Assembly (NCBI RefSeq): GCF_024055725.1 | Contig: NZ_JAMXMX010000010.1 | Location: 1 to 64,000, forward strand | DNA from: Actinoallomurus spadix | GTDB lineage: Bacteria > Actinomycetota > Actinomycetes > Streptosporangiales > Streptosporangiaceae | Direction: 5' to 3' | DNA length: 64,000 nt | Part shown: piece after piece, positions 8,912 through 17,271 of the stretch | Numbering within the stretch: the stretch's first letter is position 1 | Layout of the letters: each line of letters begins with the position of its first letter | The notes under the pieces: generated by a model | Database searches by the model: none | Seen by the model: only the letters and a program-made list of their open reading frames with translations | What the model was told of the DNA's origin: nothing | Translations under genes and position numbers: made by a program

Positions 8912-9379
8912 ACGCAGGCCAAGCTGGACGAGCACAAGCAGCGCGCCGCCCGGCTGCGGGATCAGGTCCTGCCCGAGCTCGAGCAGTACGCTGCCAGCTG
9001 CCGTGCCGCGCAGTACACCGGCTGGAGCCGGGAGTCAGGCGGCCGTATCCGCTGGCCCGCCTCCGGCTACCTCGTCGCCCAGGAGCCGACCATGAGCAGC
9101 ATCCCGCTCCTGCACACGCCCGACGAGGCCGCGGAGATACTCCGCTGCAAGCCGTCATGGCTCAAGGAGCAGGCACGGAAGCGCCGGATACCCTTCACTT
9201 TCATAGGCGGCGCGTACCGCTTCACCAACGCGCACCTCGAGCAAATCATCCGGCAGTTCGAGCAGCAGCCCGAGGACCTGGGCCCGGCCGCCGCGCCGCG
9301 CAGGAAGAAGACCGCCGAGGCGGCGACGACGGGCGTCGCTCAGCTCCGTGCTCGGCCGCCCAAACGGCGAGCCTCCTGA
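8912..9379 (+). CDS. Excisionase/AlpA-like helix-turn-helix protein with probable ACG start
   Basis: The C-terminal part (from ATG 9092) is a small winged-helix DNA-binding domain of the excisionase/MerR type (TPDEAAEILRCKPSWL, then KRRIPFTFIGGAYRF) with a basic Pro/Ala tail. Codon use stays coding-like in the same frame back to 8912, with no ATG, GTG or TTG. At 8912 an ACG follows a perfect AGGAGG (8901-8906) by 5 nt. I infer non-canonical ACG initiation giving 155 residues. Alternatives are initiation at ATG 9092 (95 residues) or readthrough of the TAG ending the upstream kinase, which is in frame. Confidence 0.55.
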   Translation, partial: TQAKLDEHKQRAARLRDQVLPELEQYAASCRAAQYTGWSRESGGRIRWPASGYLVAQEPTMSSIPLLHTPDEAAEILRCKPSWLKEQARKRRIPFTFIGGAYRFTNAHLEQIIRQFEQQPEDLGPAAAPRRKKTAEAATTGVAQLRARPPKRRAS

Positions 9380-9453
9380 CATGACGAACAGCCGTTGCGA
9401 CTCGGCTAAGACCCCCTCGTGGAAGGCATCACCGCAGGTAGAGACCTTTTGCC

Positions 9454-9642
9454 GTGTTCGTCGACGGGGCTGGCCGCCGCCTAAAGGTCATCACGATCGA
9501 CCGTGGCCACGGGCCCCGGCCGGTCATCCGCGCGACCTGGAACGGCTTTCTCCTCGGGTACGGCTACTACGCCCGGCTCGAAGACGCCCTCGCTCTGGTC
9601 AACTTCGAGACTTTCGTCGAACTCGTGACCATCCAGCCATAG
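9454..9642 (+). CDS. Small hypothetical protein
   Basis: A 62-residue protein starting at GTG, with GC-rich third positions and a compact alpha/beta look (LKVITIDRGHGPRPVI then ATWNGFLLGYGYY). It may bind nucleic acid but I do not recognise it. It lies with the next small ORF between the DNA-binding protein and the pPIWI-RE operon, the kind of small gene found in integrative elements. Confidence 0.45.
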   Translation: MFVDGAGRRLKVITIDRGHGPRPVIRATWNGFLLGYGYYARLEDALALVNFETFVELVTIQP

Positions 9643-9758
9643 TCGACCAGAACGCCGTCGGCAAGGTATGACCAGCTCAAGGTAGATCGTCTGCGGAAGC
9701 GTTGGGGTAGCGGGAGCTGGGCCGAGACGCTGGGGCAATAGACGTTCTTGGAGGGCGG

Positions 9759-9971
9759 ATGAGCCTCACGACTCGTCCTGAGGTGCAGGCGGCCGTTGAT
9801 GCGATGCCTCCGCTGCGGCCCGAGCAGATCGCCCGGCTCCGCCAAATCCTCTACGACTGGCCGGAGCGCATCGCAGAGAGTGTCGAGCGGCACCAGAGAG
9901 AACGGACTCGTGAGCTCCCGGCTGCTGACGCTGCGCGGCACCGCATGCACGGCATCAGCAGGCGACCTTAG
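9759..9971 (+). CDS. Small hypothetical protein
   Basis: A 70-residue, probably helical protein with a good ribosome binding site (GGAGG five bases before ATG). The N-terminal half (PEVQAAVDAMPPLRPEQIARL) resembles small proteins often seen in actinobacterial mobile elements. Function unknown. It is convergent with the pPIWI-RE operon. Confidence 0.5.
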   Translation: MSLTTRPEVQAAVDAMPPLRPEQIARLRQILYDWPERIAESVERHQRERTRELPAADAARHRMHGISRRP

Positions 9972-10053
9972 GAACCCAGCTTCCGGGTCTTGGGCCGTTC
10001 CCACACGACCGGGATCGTCCGTTCCCAATGATCTGGCCGGCAATGTAGACCCA

Positions 10054-10070
10054 CACGGGACCCACCCGTG
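10054..10070. terminator. Small hairpin between convergent genes
   Basis: CACGGG and CCCGTG form a 6-bp stem with a 5-nt loop, 27 bp beyond the pPIWI-RE stop and about 80 bp beyond the convergent small ORF. A bidirectional terminator is plausible but there is no T-tract. Confidence 0.35.
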
Positions 10071-10096
10071 ACGCGACTGACTCATCCGCGTCAAGA

Positions 10097-12667
10097 TCAC
10101 GTCCCCGAGGACGAATCGGTGATCGTCGTCGGCAAGAGGTATTCCTCGATCTGTGCGGCGAGGTGCAGCGGCCACGGCAGGACGGTGCTGTTCCGCACGT
10201 ACGGTGCCGCGTCGCGGAGGTCGTGTGCGAGCGCTGCCCAGTGTTCGGGCTTGTCGCCGCTACCCTCTTGGATCCCGGCCACGAGCAACTCGATGAACTG
10301 AGGGTTCCACACCTGTGCCTTCGGTTTTGGCGCGACAGGCTTGCCGTCGTGTTCGGCCGACACGATCTTGGATACGCCCTTGAGCGCGCCCGAGTGAGTG
10401 CTGGGCTTGCCGGTGGTGCTGCCATAGACGCGGGGGAGCAGGAATCGCCACAGCCCCTTGGGCTGGCCGGTGTCGTCACCGCTGACGCCGTAGCACTCCG
10501 GGGTTTCCCCGTCCTCCTCCGTACGGACGCGGATGTGGCGCAGGCCGGGCAGCTCGGCGATGGGCCGAGGGGCGCTGCCGCCGATTCGGAGGGTGTCGAG
10601 TTCGATGCGGTTGTTGGCGAGGCTGCCCCACACGCTGCGCAGATTCTGCGCGTGGGTAAGCAGGAGCGTGTCGGGGTAAGCGACGATGGCTTCGCCGAGT
10701 GCGTCTTCGATGAACCGGGCAACGTCGTCCGGACCGCAGTTCAGGTCGGCGTGGACGTAGCGCTTCCCGATCTCGATGAGGCCGGTGTGAAGGGGTTGCC
10801 ATGACACCTCTGGCGCCCGGACCTGAACATACTGGCCGGTCGGGTCGATGAGTATGGCGACGGGTACCTGTCGGGTGACGCCCCAGATGCGCTTCTTGTT
10901 CTGGCGGATCATCCACAGGGCCAGCAGCGCCGGCTGTCGCACGAGCGTGTCGCGGGCCGGTGCCGGCAGCGGTGCCGGGCGCACGCCAAGCTGTCGGAAT
11001 AGGTCGTCAACGGCGGCGGCGAAGCGCTCCCGGTTTGGGTCGGACGGCGGCTTGCCCTCGCGTACCCGCGCGGGGCGGTTGGGATCGGCGACCGGTGTGA
11101 CGAACTGGCTGAGCCGTCCGCTGCACGCCAGCCCATGCCGGATGGCGAACTTCGGGTCGTCGGCGCGGCGCTGGCCTTGGTAGGCGTCCGGGTGGGCGAT
11201 CTCGACGAGGGCGACGGTCGGGTGCGGGGCGTTGCCGAGAGTCTGGGTGATGTGGTCGACGCGGTCCTCAACCGCGGCCTGCAGTCTGCGTCCGTTGCGG
11301 TCCAGGTCGGCACGGATCGTGGGTGTTTCCAGCCGGCGGATTCCGACGGTGAGGGGGCCGAGGTCGATGAGGGACTCGTGCTCGTCGAGCTGCTCAGCGC
11401 GTGGCAACGTGGCTCCGAGCCGGGTGGCAAGGCGGTCGAGAGCGTACTGGGTTGCGCGGTCAGTGTCGGTGAGCAGTTCCACGGTGAGCCGGGGGCCGAC
11501 GACCTTCCCGAGGTATCCCGCCGGGATGGTGCCTTCGCTGATCCCACTGAGGCCCTTGTAGATGGTGGTTTTCTCGCGCGGCAGCGCTGGGGCCGGGTGC
11601 AGGTGCGGAGCCAGCTCACTGATGACCCACTTCATCAACGGTTCGCGATCGGCGATGGACAGTCCGGCGCTGACCTTCTCCGACGAGAGCATGCCGGTGC
11701 TGTAGACGAGCGCGGCGGCGTCGCCGTGGCGTTGCAGGTATTCCAGGGGCTTGTCGGTGAGTTGCTGCGGGTCAGGGAGGCGGCTGAGGCAGCCGATCTG
11801 GTCGAGTACGCCTGCGAGGCTGTCGTCCCATCGGGGCAGGTAGCTGGTCTTGCCTTCGCTGTCGGTCACCTTGGTCAGCTTGATCTTGGCGATTCCGAAG
11901 TGCCGGGAGTTCTGCAGCCCGGTCAGATAGGGCACGGTGGGTGCCAGGTAGACCGAGTGGCCATGGTCGAAGGCCAATTTGCCGCGCACCGGCATCCAGC
12001 GTCGTACGCCGAACGAGAGGTAGATGAGTAGTTCGTTGCTTGTCGGCAGGGTCTGTGCGGTGATCCCGATCTTCACTGAGAAGGGTGTCTGGTCCTCAAC
12101 ACGCTCCGGTGGCCAGGACATGATCTCGGCGCCGTCGTCGCTGGGGCATCGCAGGAACCGCAGGCTGTTGTGGGGACACTGCGCGTTGGGCCGGGACAGC
12201 GTTGCGGCGATCTCCATCGGCAACAGGCGCATGGCGTGAGCGCGCTGATCCGTTGCGGCCAAGTTGAGGCGAACGGGTGTCCAGATGAGGTCGGAGGCGT
12301 GCAGTTGGGACAGCGTTGAGGAGATTTGTTCCGGTGCGCCCTTCTGTGCACGTACCCATGCGGTGACCACGTTGAAGATGGCTGCCGGGTTGACATCCCG
12401 GTAGGCGAGGAGCCAGTCCTGGTCGTCGTCGCTGCGGCCGGCGTAGGTCAGGGTGACGACGCAGTCGGGGACCAGAGCGGTGATGGCGTTGTTGAGTGAG
12501 GCGATCGGGATGCTGGCGACATCGCCGCCGCGCCGTGCCTTCGCGAGTCGGCGCAGCGGCTCCTTCCACCGGCCAGGGAAGCGCATGAGGTAGTAATCGC
12601 GTTCGATGGGGGCGGCGGGGTTGAGGCGTAGGGCGGTTACGGCCAGTTCGTCGTATCGGGGGGCCAT
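10097..12667 (-). CDS. pPIWI-RE family protein (prokaryotic PIWI/RNase H module)
   Basis: An 856-residue protein that I assign to the pPIWI-RE family described by Burroughs and colleagues. It has an N-terminal X-type domain (about 1-250), a middle region, and a C-terminal PIWI/RNase H fold from about residue 480. Candidate core strands are TVALVEIAHP (484-493) and VPVAILIDPTGQ (601-612); the segment RHIRVRTEEDGETPE (710-724) holds Arg and Glu residues of the kind that name the family. It would bind or cleave nucleic acid guided by RNA or an RNA/DNA hybrid. The start ATG directly abuts the helicase TGA. It is the last gene of the triad. Family assignment is from memory of domain order and neighbours; individual catalytic residues need an alignment. 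Confidence 0.8.
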   Translation of the reverse strand: MAPRYDELAVTALRLNPAAPIERDYYLMRFPGRWKEPLRRLAKARRGGDVASIPIASLNNAITALVPDCVVTLTYAGRSDDDQDWLLAYRDVNPAAIFNVVTAWVRAQKGAPEQISSTLSQLHASDLIWTPVRLNLAATDQRAHAMRLLPMEIAATLSRPNAQCPHNSLRFLRCPSDDGAEIMSWPPERVEDQTPFSVKIGITAQTLPTSNELLIYLSFGVRRWMPVRGKLAFDHGHSVYLAPTVPYLTGLQNSRHFGIAKIKLTKVTDSEGKTSYLPRWDDSLAGVLDQIGCLSRLPDPQQLTDKPLEYLQRHGDAAALVYSTGMLSSEKVSAGLSIADREPLMKWVISELAPHLHPAPALPREKTTIYKGLSGISEGTIPAGYLGKVVGPRLTVELLTDTDRATQYALDRLATRLGATLPRAEQLDEHESLIDLGPLTVGIRRLETPTIRADLDRNGRRLQAAVEDRVDHITQTLGNAPHPTVALVEIAHPDAYQGQRRADDPKFAIRHGLACSGRLSQFVTPVADPNRPARVREGKPPSDPNRERFAAAVDDLFRQLGVRPAPLPAPARDTLVRQPALLALWMIRQNKKRIWGVTRQVPVAILIDPTGQYVQVRAPEVSWQPLHTGLIEIGKRYVHADLNCGPDDVARFIEDALGEAIVAYPDTLLLTHAQNLRSVWGSLANNRIELDTLRIGGSAPRPIAELPGLRHIRVRTEEDGETPECYGVSGDDTGQPKGLWRFLLPRVYGSTTGKPSTHSGALKGVSKIVSAEHDGKPVAPKPKAQVWNPQFIELLVAGIQEGSGDKPEHWAALAHDLRDAAPYVRNSTVLPWPLHLAAQIEEYLLPTTITDSSSGT

Positions 12668-15600
12668 TCAGCGATCTCCCATGGTGGTCAGGGCCTGGAA
12701 CAGCGGCTGGTAGAGCGCCTGAACCAGATGACGGTCAGGGTCGGTATTAGTGGGGTCGAAGTAAGGAGTGAGCACGTCGCGCATGCCGTACAGCAGACTG
12801 GTGCTCGCGTCGTCGAGGTCGGCGTCGGTCTCACTGCGGCGGGCGGTGAGCGGCGCGAAGGCGGCGTCGCAGAAGTAGACCTTCGCGGCCTGGCCGCCGC
12901 GCAGCAGCCGGCCGACGACCTGCCAGATCGTCACCAACTGGGTCCAGGCGACGCGGTTACGTTCATCGTCGCCGAGCTGGCTGTAGGCGACGAGGGCGTG
13001 CAGCAACCGCCGCCACTGGCGCTGTGCTGCGCGTCGCCGTTGGTTACCCGCAGTAAGCAGGCGTTCGTGTGTCGGACAGTCGTCGATCGCACGTGGCCGC
13101 AGCTGTTGGAGGGCGTACTGGTTGATGCGCTGCGTGACGTAGCTGAGGTCTTTCGGTCGCGGGTGGGGGCGCACGAGGAAGAATGCGGCACCGATGGCGG
13201 CGATCCCCGCGGTGTTAAGGATGTTGTGCCCACGCTCTACGGCAAGGATCGGTGCGACCAGCAGCCACGCCTCGTCAGTGCCGAAGTCCGCAATGTCACC
13301 GCGGCGCAGCAGGTGAGAGCCGTCCCAGCCGGTCTCCTGCTCGTCGTCGCCAACGAGGCAGCGGATCTGTCCCTTCCAGGAGGACTTCTGTCGTAGGAGT
13401 TCATCGGTAACGGTGCGGGCTTCGGCGTAGCTGCCGACCAGCAGCATGATCTTCTGGCGGCCGGGTGGCAGGTAGGCGCGCTCACGTTCGAGTCGGTTCG
13501 GGCGGCCCGGGCCGGCGCCTGGCCGGGTCAGGGCCTTGACCATTCGCCGTAGTGCGTCGCTGCGTTCGCTGCCGTAGCGGCCTGAGACCCAGATGGGTGT
13601 ACTCCGCTCGCCTTCGTGTTGGATATCCAGCGTGAACGTCGTCTCGGCGATAGCAGCGAGCTTTTCTGGCGATGGGCACAGAATCGCGCCGACAGGGACG
13701 TCTATGTGGTAGCGAGGTGAGGTGCCCGCCCAACTGGTGCCAGACAACAGCAACACGTTGGGGCCTGGGCCGTCGGCGGGGAACAGGTCCGGTAGCCCGA
13801 CGAGCAGGGCGCGGCCTACGCCGGTGTAGCGGAAGAAGCGGAATTCGCCCAGCTGTCCGTCGCGCCGACCGGGCTCGTCCTCGATGTACTGGAACCCGAG
13901 CACGTTGCCCATCGGGGATTCCGGGACCGTGACCGCGAGGTCGCTCGGCGGTCTGCGTACCTCCGTTGGCAGCGTGTCGAACATGTCCAACTCGGCTGCG
14001 ACCTCCGGCCAGATGGCGAGCATCAGGTTCAGCCGGTGCGCCATCACGGCCACTGCGATGGCCAGCTCGAGCCGCCAGACGGTGCGGTCGAGATCGGCGG
14101 GCGCGATCTTCCTTCCTTCGACCAGCTCCTGGTCGTTCAGGTCGGTAAGCCACTGCCGAACGTCCTCCTCACGCGCCTCTTCCTCGGTGTCGGAGAGGTG
14201 CGTCTCCGCCAGCGCGGCCAGTCCTCCGGCAACATCGCCGGACGCACCGGTTGGATCGTCGACGAAGGCGTCGAACTGCGCACGCAGTAGCAGGTAGAGC
14301 GGATCCTCATCCCAGCCTGAAGGAGGCCTGCGTCCACTGGGCCCGGTGTACCCGGCCCAGTCTTTGGCCAGGCTGTCGAACAGCGCCCACGCGGTGAAGT
14401 AGTCGGGATCGAGCCAGGTCAGGACCGGCCTGCCGGGCCGGACCCGGTCACGCTGCAGCAGCTGGTAGATGATGTCAGCGGCAGTACGGGCATGGTTGAG
14501 CGCCAGGATGAACCGGCGGATCTGCCGCGAGCTGACCGGAGCGCGGCCGACGGCCCGGAGCTTGGCCTGTACCCGAGCCCCGATCTCGTCGATCCACGCT
14601 TCCTCGCTCGGGCCGAGCAGCACCTGCGCGCTGGCGAACATCTCATCGAGGTTCGCTTGTACCTGATCGGCTTCATCGACCAGAACCAGGTCGCTGCGGC
14701 GCCACGCCGCCTCCAAGTACCGCATCTGATCGTGGCTCAGCGGCGACGGTACCGGGGTGTGCACCAGGCTCCAGGGAGTCGCGATCCACACGTTGGCCTG
14801 CACGAGCTGACGCGCAGCCTCGTGCCGCTGGCAGCGATGCCATAGCGGACACGTGCGCCGTGGCCTATCCCGCCATCCGTCCGCTGGGGCGTCCGGGTCG
14901 GCTTCGATCAGGTGCTGGCAGGGTGCCTCACGAACCTCCAACGGGCTGGCGGCCTCGCGGAGCGCGTCGAGCGGACACGCCGTGCTGACCAGGTCGAATC
15001 CGTAGGGCTTGATAGGCAGGAGCCGGCCCGGCGGCGGTGGCTGAAGCCGGTGCAGTCGCTCCGTGTGCCGGGTGCGGTTCCGTCCCATGATCGGAGCGGC
15101 GAGCACGCCGTCGTACCAAGACAGCTCGTGCGCCATGCGCAGCGCCGCCGAATTGTCGCCTACCACAATGGTGACGCGACGTTTGTGCTGCGCTGCCCAG
15201 GTAGCCAGGACCTTCACCAAGGTGCTCTTGCCGACACTGACCAAACCGACCAGATGCAGCATCTGGTCGATGCGAAGAACGGCCGCGTCTTTGAAGGTGT
15301 CGTCCGCCATCCGCACCTGCAGCGTGACGTCCATCAGGCGCTCTTCCCAGCGCTGTGGACTGCGCTCGGCCTTCCAGTCGGCCTCATCCATACCCGCCGC
15401 GGTCTTCACCAGCTCCGGCCAGGGGACCTCGATCAGCTCTCGGGGCCGCACCGCCAAGTCGTGCAAGGTAGGGGCTGGCGCGGCAGGAAGGTCGTCGGGC
15501 ACCGTCACCCCGATGCCTCGCGCTGTGGAGCTCATCCTGTACGTGCCGGGCGTGGCGAGTCGTACGGCAGTAGAAGCGAACGGCAGCGGGTCGGTGAGCA

Positions 15601-16012
15601 ACTGTTCGTACCATTCCCACCGTTCGGCCGCGACACGGCACTGCCGACGGCGCAACGGTCGACCAATCGGGTCCAGGCAGTAACCACGAACCTCCTCGGG
15701 GACCGACAGGTAGGCTCGTAGCACCCCGTCCCATCCGTAGGGACGCTGCGTACGCCACAGCAGGGCCCGCGCGTTCGCGAGCCGGACCGATGCGTCCGGC
15801 GGCGGGTTCGGCACGGCGTCCCAGAGCGCGCGATAACCGTCGAGCAACGCGGGCACGCCTCTGGCCGCCTGGCCGTCGGCGACGGTCTCCGACAGGTAGA
15901 GGCACAGCTCCGTGTCCATGAGCCGGCCCGGCGCAGGCTGTTGCCCAGTCGGGGTGTAGTGGCCCTCAAGCGCGCGGGTGAACCAATCCCGTGCCGTCTT
16001 GATCTGCCTCAT
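12668..16012 (-). CDS. pPIWI-RE-associated DinG/XPD-like superfamily 2 helicase
   Basis: A 1114-residue helicase. Walker A is GLVSVGKST (about 256-264), Walker B is DEAD (446-449, in LVLVDEADQ), a later SGTS motif matches motif III/V-type loops and Q-x2-G-R-x2-R (QVVGRLLR) is motif VI. Cysteines at about 346, 365, 388 and 394 lie between Walker A and B, as in the Fe-S site of XPD and DinG, so an iron-sulfur cluster is likely. ATG 16012 is chosen over an upstream frame start because it overlaps the REase stop as ATGA and the upstream residues are low-complexity Gly/Pro. In known pPIWI-RE systems this helicase is predicted to unwind RNA/DNA hybrids or R-loops. Confidence 0.85.
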   Translation of the reverse strand: MRQIKTARDWFTRALEGHYTPTGQQPAPGRLMDTELCLYLSETVADGQAARGVPALLDGYRALWDAVPNPPPDASVRLANARALLWRTQRPYGWDGVLRAYLSVPEEVRGYCLDPIGRPLRRRQCRVAAERWEWYEQLLTDPLPFASTAVRLATPGTYRMSSTARGIGVTVPDDLPAAPAPTLHDLAVRPRELIEVPWPELVKTAAGMDEADWKAERSPQRWEERLMDVTLQVRMADDTFKDAAVLRIDQMLHLVGLVSVGKSTLVKVLATWAAQHKRRVTIVVGDNSAALRMAHELSWYDGVLAAPIMGRNRTRHTERLHRLQPPPPGRLLPIKPYGFDLVSTACPLDALREAASPLEVREAPCQHLIEADPDAPADGWRDRPRRTCPLWHRCQRHEAARQLVQANVWIATPWSLVHTPVPSPLSHDQMRYLEAAWRRSDLVLVDEADQVQANLDEMFASAQVLLGPSEEAWIDEIGARVQAKLRAVGRAPVSSRQIRRFILALNHARTAADIIYQLLQRDRVRPGRPVLTWLDPDYFTAWALFDSLAKDWAGYTGPSGRRPPSGWDEDPLYLLLRAQFDAFVDDPTGASGDVAGGLAALAETHLSDTEEEAREEDVRQWLTDLNDQELVEGRKIAPADLDRTVWRLELAIAVAVMAHRLNLMLAIWPEVAAELDMFDTLPTEVRRPPSDLAVTVPESPMGNVLGFQYIEDEPGRRDGQLGEFRFFRYTGVGRALLVGLPDLFPADGPGPNVLLLSGTSWAGTSPRYHIDVPVGAILCPSPEKLAAIAETTFTLDIQHEGERSTPIWVSGRYGSERSDALRRMVKALTRPGAGPGRPNRLERERAYLPPGRQKIMLLVGSYAEARTVTDELLRQKSSWKGQIRCLVGDDEQETGWDGSHLLRRGDIADFGTDEAWLLVAPILAVERGHNILNTAGIAAIGAAFFLVRPHPRPKDLSYVTQRINQYALQQLRPRAIDDCPTHERLLTAGNQRRRAAQRQWRRLLHALVAYSQLGDDERNRVAWTQLVTIWQVVGRLLRGGQAAKVYFCDAAFAPLTARRSETDADLDDASTSLLYGMRDVLTPYFDPTNTDPDRHLVQALYQPLFQALTTMGDR

Positions 16013-17121
16013 GCCCTCGCCTCCGCCTCTTTGCGGACTGCGCGGAGGAACTCCGCCTCGGATACCGCCACCACCCGTTGGCCCGGCCGCACCTGCGGAC
16101 ACGCCTTGCGCAACCGTGCGACATACCGCGGGTGCGCCTTCACCTGCTCCCGTCCGATGACGATGAATGCCTTCTCCGCTCCCTCAGGGACGGTGAACAA
16201 CCGTTCCCGAAGCCGGCGGGCCAGCCGCACCGGGTTACGCCACGCTTTGATGTCGACCACCCAGGGGCGCTCCTCGAAGGCAGAAAGATCGCAGGCGTCG
16301 AAGTCGGGCCACAGCGCGACCGGTACGCCCATCGCCGCCACCAAGTCGGCGATGCGAAGCTCGGCACGGCCCGGCGCGGTCACAAAGGTGCGCAGCTCAC
16401 GCCGCAACCACCAGGCGCCTTCACTGGCGGGATAGTCGGTGCCGGGGCTTCCAGGCGCCGGGCACGACTCGTCGCCGCAGACCCAAGCGCGGCCATCGTC
16501 CAGCGGCAACCGCAACCCGTTGCACCCGCTGCAGGTGCGCACCACGCCATCGGCCACAGCCTCCGGCGGTACGGGTTCGTAAGCTTGCCGGACCTCGTCG
16601 GCCAGCAGCGCCAAATCCGATGTGCCCAACCGCGTATCGAGTTCGAGTGCGCTGATCGCCGGCTGCCTGATCAAGAGCTCACGGAAGGCGACGTAGGAGT
16701 GGGGCGCGTCTGCCGCCCGTGCCTTATCCATGACTGCGCGCATCAACGTGTTCTCGCGGATCTCGCCCTCGACATCACCGCGGAGACTGCCCAACTCCTC
16801 GCAGGTCCGCGTGGGACGGCCGTAGGCAAGCAGGGATTCGTCCGGATCCACGTCAGCATCAGGGAGGGAGATCTTCCAGGCTCCGAAGGCATTTCCGGCG
16901 AGGTGGAGCAGCTCGACCACGCTCGCCGGTGCCGGCGCGCCCTGATGCCAGGCGAGCAGGGTGAGCCGGTTAAGCGCCATCTGCAGATTCGCCGGGTACG
17001 GCAGGCGGAAATTCTCGTTCGAGGTGGCTCGCTGCGCGTAATCCACGATCCCGCTGGCCAGCTGCGCCACCGTGATCTGCTGATCAGGAAGCCAGCGCGG
17101 AAGGGGTGATGAATCAGTCAA
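16009..17121 (-). CDS. pPIWI-RE-associated restriction-endonuclease-fold nuclease
   Basis: A 370-residue protein, first gene of the triad. A four-cysteine zinc ribbon is seen at C197, C200, C215 and C220. Next comes a PD-(D/E)xK-type nuclease core: WPDFDACDL (271-279) and WVVDIKAW (287-294), giving D...D-x-K. The N-terminal part is helical. It should supply the DNase activity of the system. It starts at TTG 17121, with GAGAGG five bases upstream; no ATG or GTG gives a sensible alternative near the N-terminus. It overlaps the helicase start by 4 bp. Confidence 0.8.
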   Translation of the reverse strand: MTDSSPLPRWLPDQQITVAQLASGIVDYAQRATSNENFRLPYPANLQMALNRLTLLAWHQGAPAPASVVELLHLAGNAFGAWKISLPDADVDPDESLLAYGRPTRTCEELGSLRGDVEGEIRENTLMRAVMDKARAADAPHSYVAFRELLIRQPAISALELDTRLGTSDLALLADEVRQAYEPVPPEAVADGVVRTCSGCNGLRLPLDDGRAWVCGDESCPAPGSPGTDYPASEGAWWLRRELRTFVTAPGRAELRIADLVAAMGVPVALWPDFDACDLSAFEERPWVVDIKAWRNPVRLARRLRERLFTVPEGAEKAFIVIGREQVKAHPRYVARLRKACPQVRPGQRVVAVSEAEFLRAVRKEAEARA

Positions 17122-17271
17122 AATGACCTCTCGTTGCCGATGGCGACGATTCCCTAGAATCGCATAACTGGAGGTTTAGCGTGGGTCTTACTGGCGAAGA
17201 TTTACCGTCGCCCAAAAGTGACGATTATGGATTTTCCTAATTTGGCGGGAAGTGGTCTCGGGGGGTGGCTT
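17122..17271. promoter_or_regulatory. AT-rich upstream region of the pPIWI-RE triad with a dyad
   Basis: This 150-bp gap between the RNase H gene stop and the triad is clearly less GC-rich than its surroundings. It contains the dyad CGATTC-CCTA-GAATCG at 17147-17162, 26 bp before the nuclease start, a plausible operator or promoter element for the triad. A 19-codon plus-strand ORF (17181-17240) with GGAGG six bases before its GTG is also present but may be chance. Confidence 0.45.

Noticed and set aside
17181-17240. 19-codon leader peptide ORF upstream of the pPIWI-RE triad
   Set aside because: It is on the opposite strand to both neighbours and too short to judge; kept only as a note.
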